A stretch of DNA of 6,277 bases from NCBI GenBank assembly GCA_022545625.1, contig JACZQS010000011.1, forward strand, positions 1 through 6,277. The letters run 5' to 3'. Below are positions 6,207 to 6,277 of the stretch, piece by piece. The position numbers and the translations under genes were made by a program. Within the stretch, counting starts at the first letter, position 1. Each line of letters begins with the position of its first letter. This DNA comes from Pseudomonadota bacterium. Its GTDB lineage: Bacteria; Pseudomonadota; Gammaproteobacteria; GCA-001735895. The notes beneath the pieces are model-generated. The model was not told the origin of the DNA and made no database searches. It saw only the letters and a program-made list of their open reading frames with translations.

Positions 6207-6277
6207 AAAAAATCACTATTTTTAAAAGCACCTTTGATTACGGTTTATTAATCTTCCCCCGAATCAACTCTGGCTAG
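6207..6277. other. Non-coding tail, nothing recognised
   Basis: A+T-rich sequence after the structured element. I find no start of tatB (no GFSELLLI- or GPERLP-like coding in any frame), no tRNA and no clear promoter. A 72-codon frame from 6059 runs through to a TAG at 6275-6277, but it begins in the terminator loop and crosses the hairpins, so I do not call it a gene. Confidence 0.4.

Noticed and set aside
6040..6231. 63-codon - strand frame covering the same region
   Set aside because: It crosses the terminator and the structured element, has no ribosome binding site and no recognisable domain.
6059..6277. 72-codon + strand frame after tatA, cysteine-rich, as a small gene
   Set aside because: It starts in the loop of the tatA terminator, has no Shine-Dalgarno and runs through strong hairpins. 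It resembles no family I know, and an overlapping frame is open on the other strand, as expected for repeat-derived sequence.
1..6277. CRISPR array, insertion sequence, phage, toxin-antitoxin or defence genes
   Set aside because: I found no spaced identical repeats, transposase or integrase motifs, or small paired genes. The coding content is core metabolism and translocation.

Overview
The window reads as chromosomal DNA of a gammaproteobacterium of moderate G+C. The evidence is a monofunctional HisB, separate hisI and hisE genes (E. coli has bifunctional HisB and HisIE proteins), a his cluster running directly into tatA, and a pip-dtd pair upstream. This layout resembles Pseudomonas and other non-enteric gammaproteobacteria. 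I cannot name a genus. Every gene I can support is on the + strand.

Layout: (1) bases 1-891, the 3' part of proline iminopeptidase (pip), cut by the window edge; (2) 888-1322, D-aminoacyl-tRNA deacylase (dtd), overlapping pip by 4 bases; (3) 1343-2125, a probably exported alpha/beta-hydrolase of the DUF3530 type; (4) 2126-2237, an intergenic gap with a perfect TATAAT that may hold the his promoter; (5) 2238-5803, hisB-hisH-hisA-hisF-hisI-hisE; (6) 5819-6043, tatA, followed at once by a hairpin terminator; (7) 6071-6277, a non-coding, highly structured stretch with no recognisable gene.

The his genes encode the middle of histidine biosynthesis. HisE and HisI hydrolyse phosphoribosyl-ATP and open the ring of the AMP form, HisA isomerises ProFAR to PRFAR, HisH and HisF together convert PRFAR to imidazole glycerol phosphate (IGP) and AICAR, and HisB dehydrates IGP. 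hisG, hisC, hisD and a histidinol-phosphatase are not here and must lie elsewhere. Most junctions are tight (GTGA, TGATG and ATGA overlaps, or 3 bases), which implies translational coupling. The exception is a 122-base gap between hisA and hisF.

I see no defence system, mobile gene, CRISPR array or otherwise undescribed multigene system. The most unusual parts are the structured element after tatA, in a position where tatB would be expected, the hisA-hisF spacer with a 33-codon reading frame, and a proline at a normally serine position in the DTD active-site motif.
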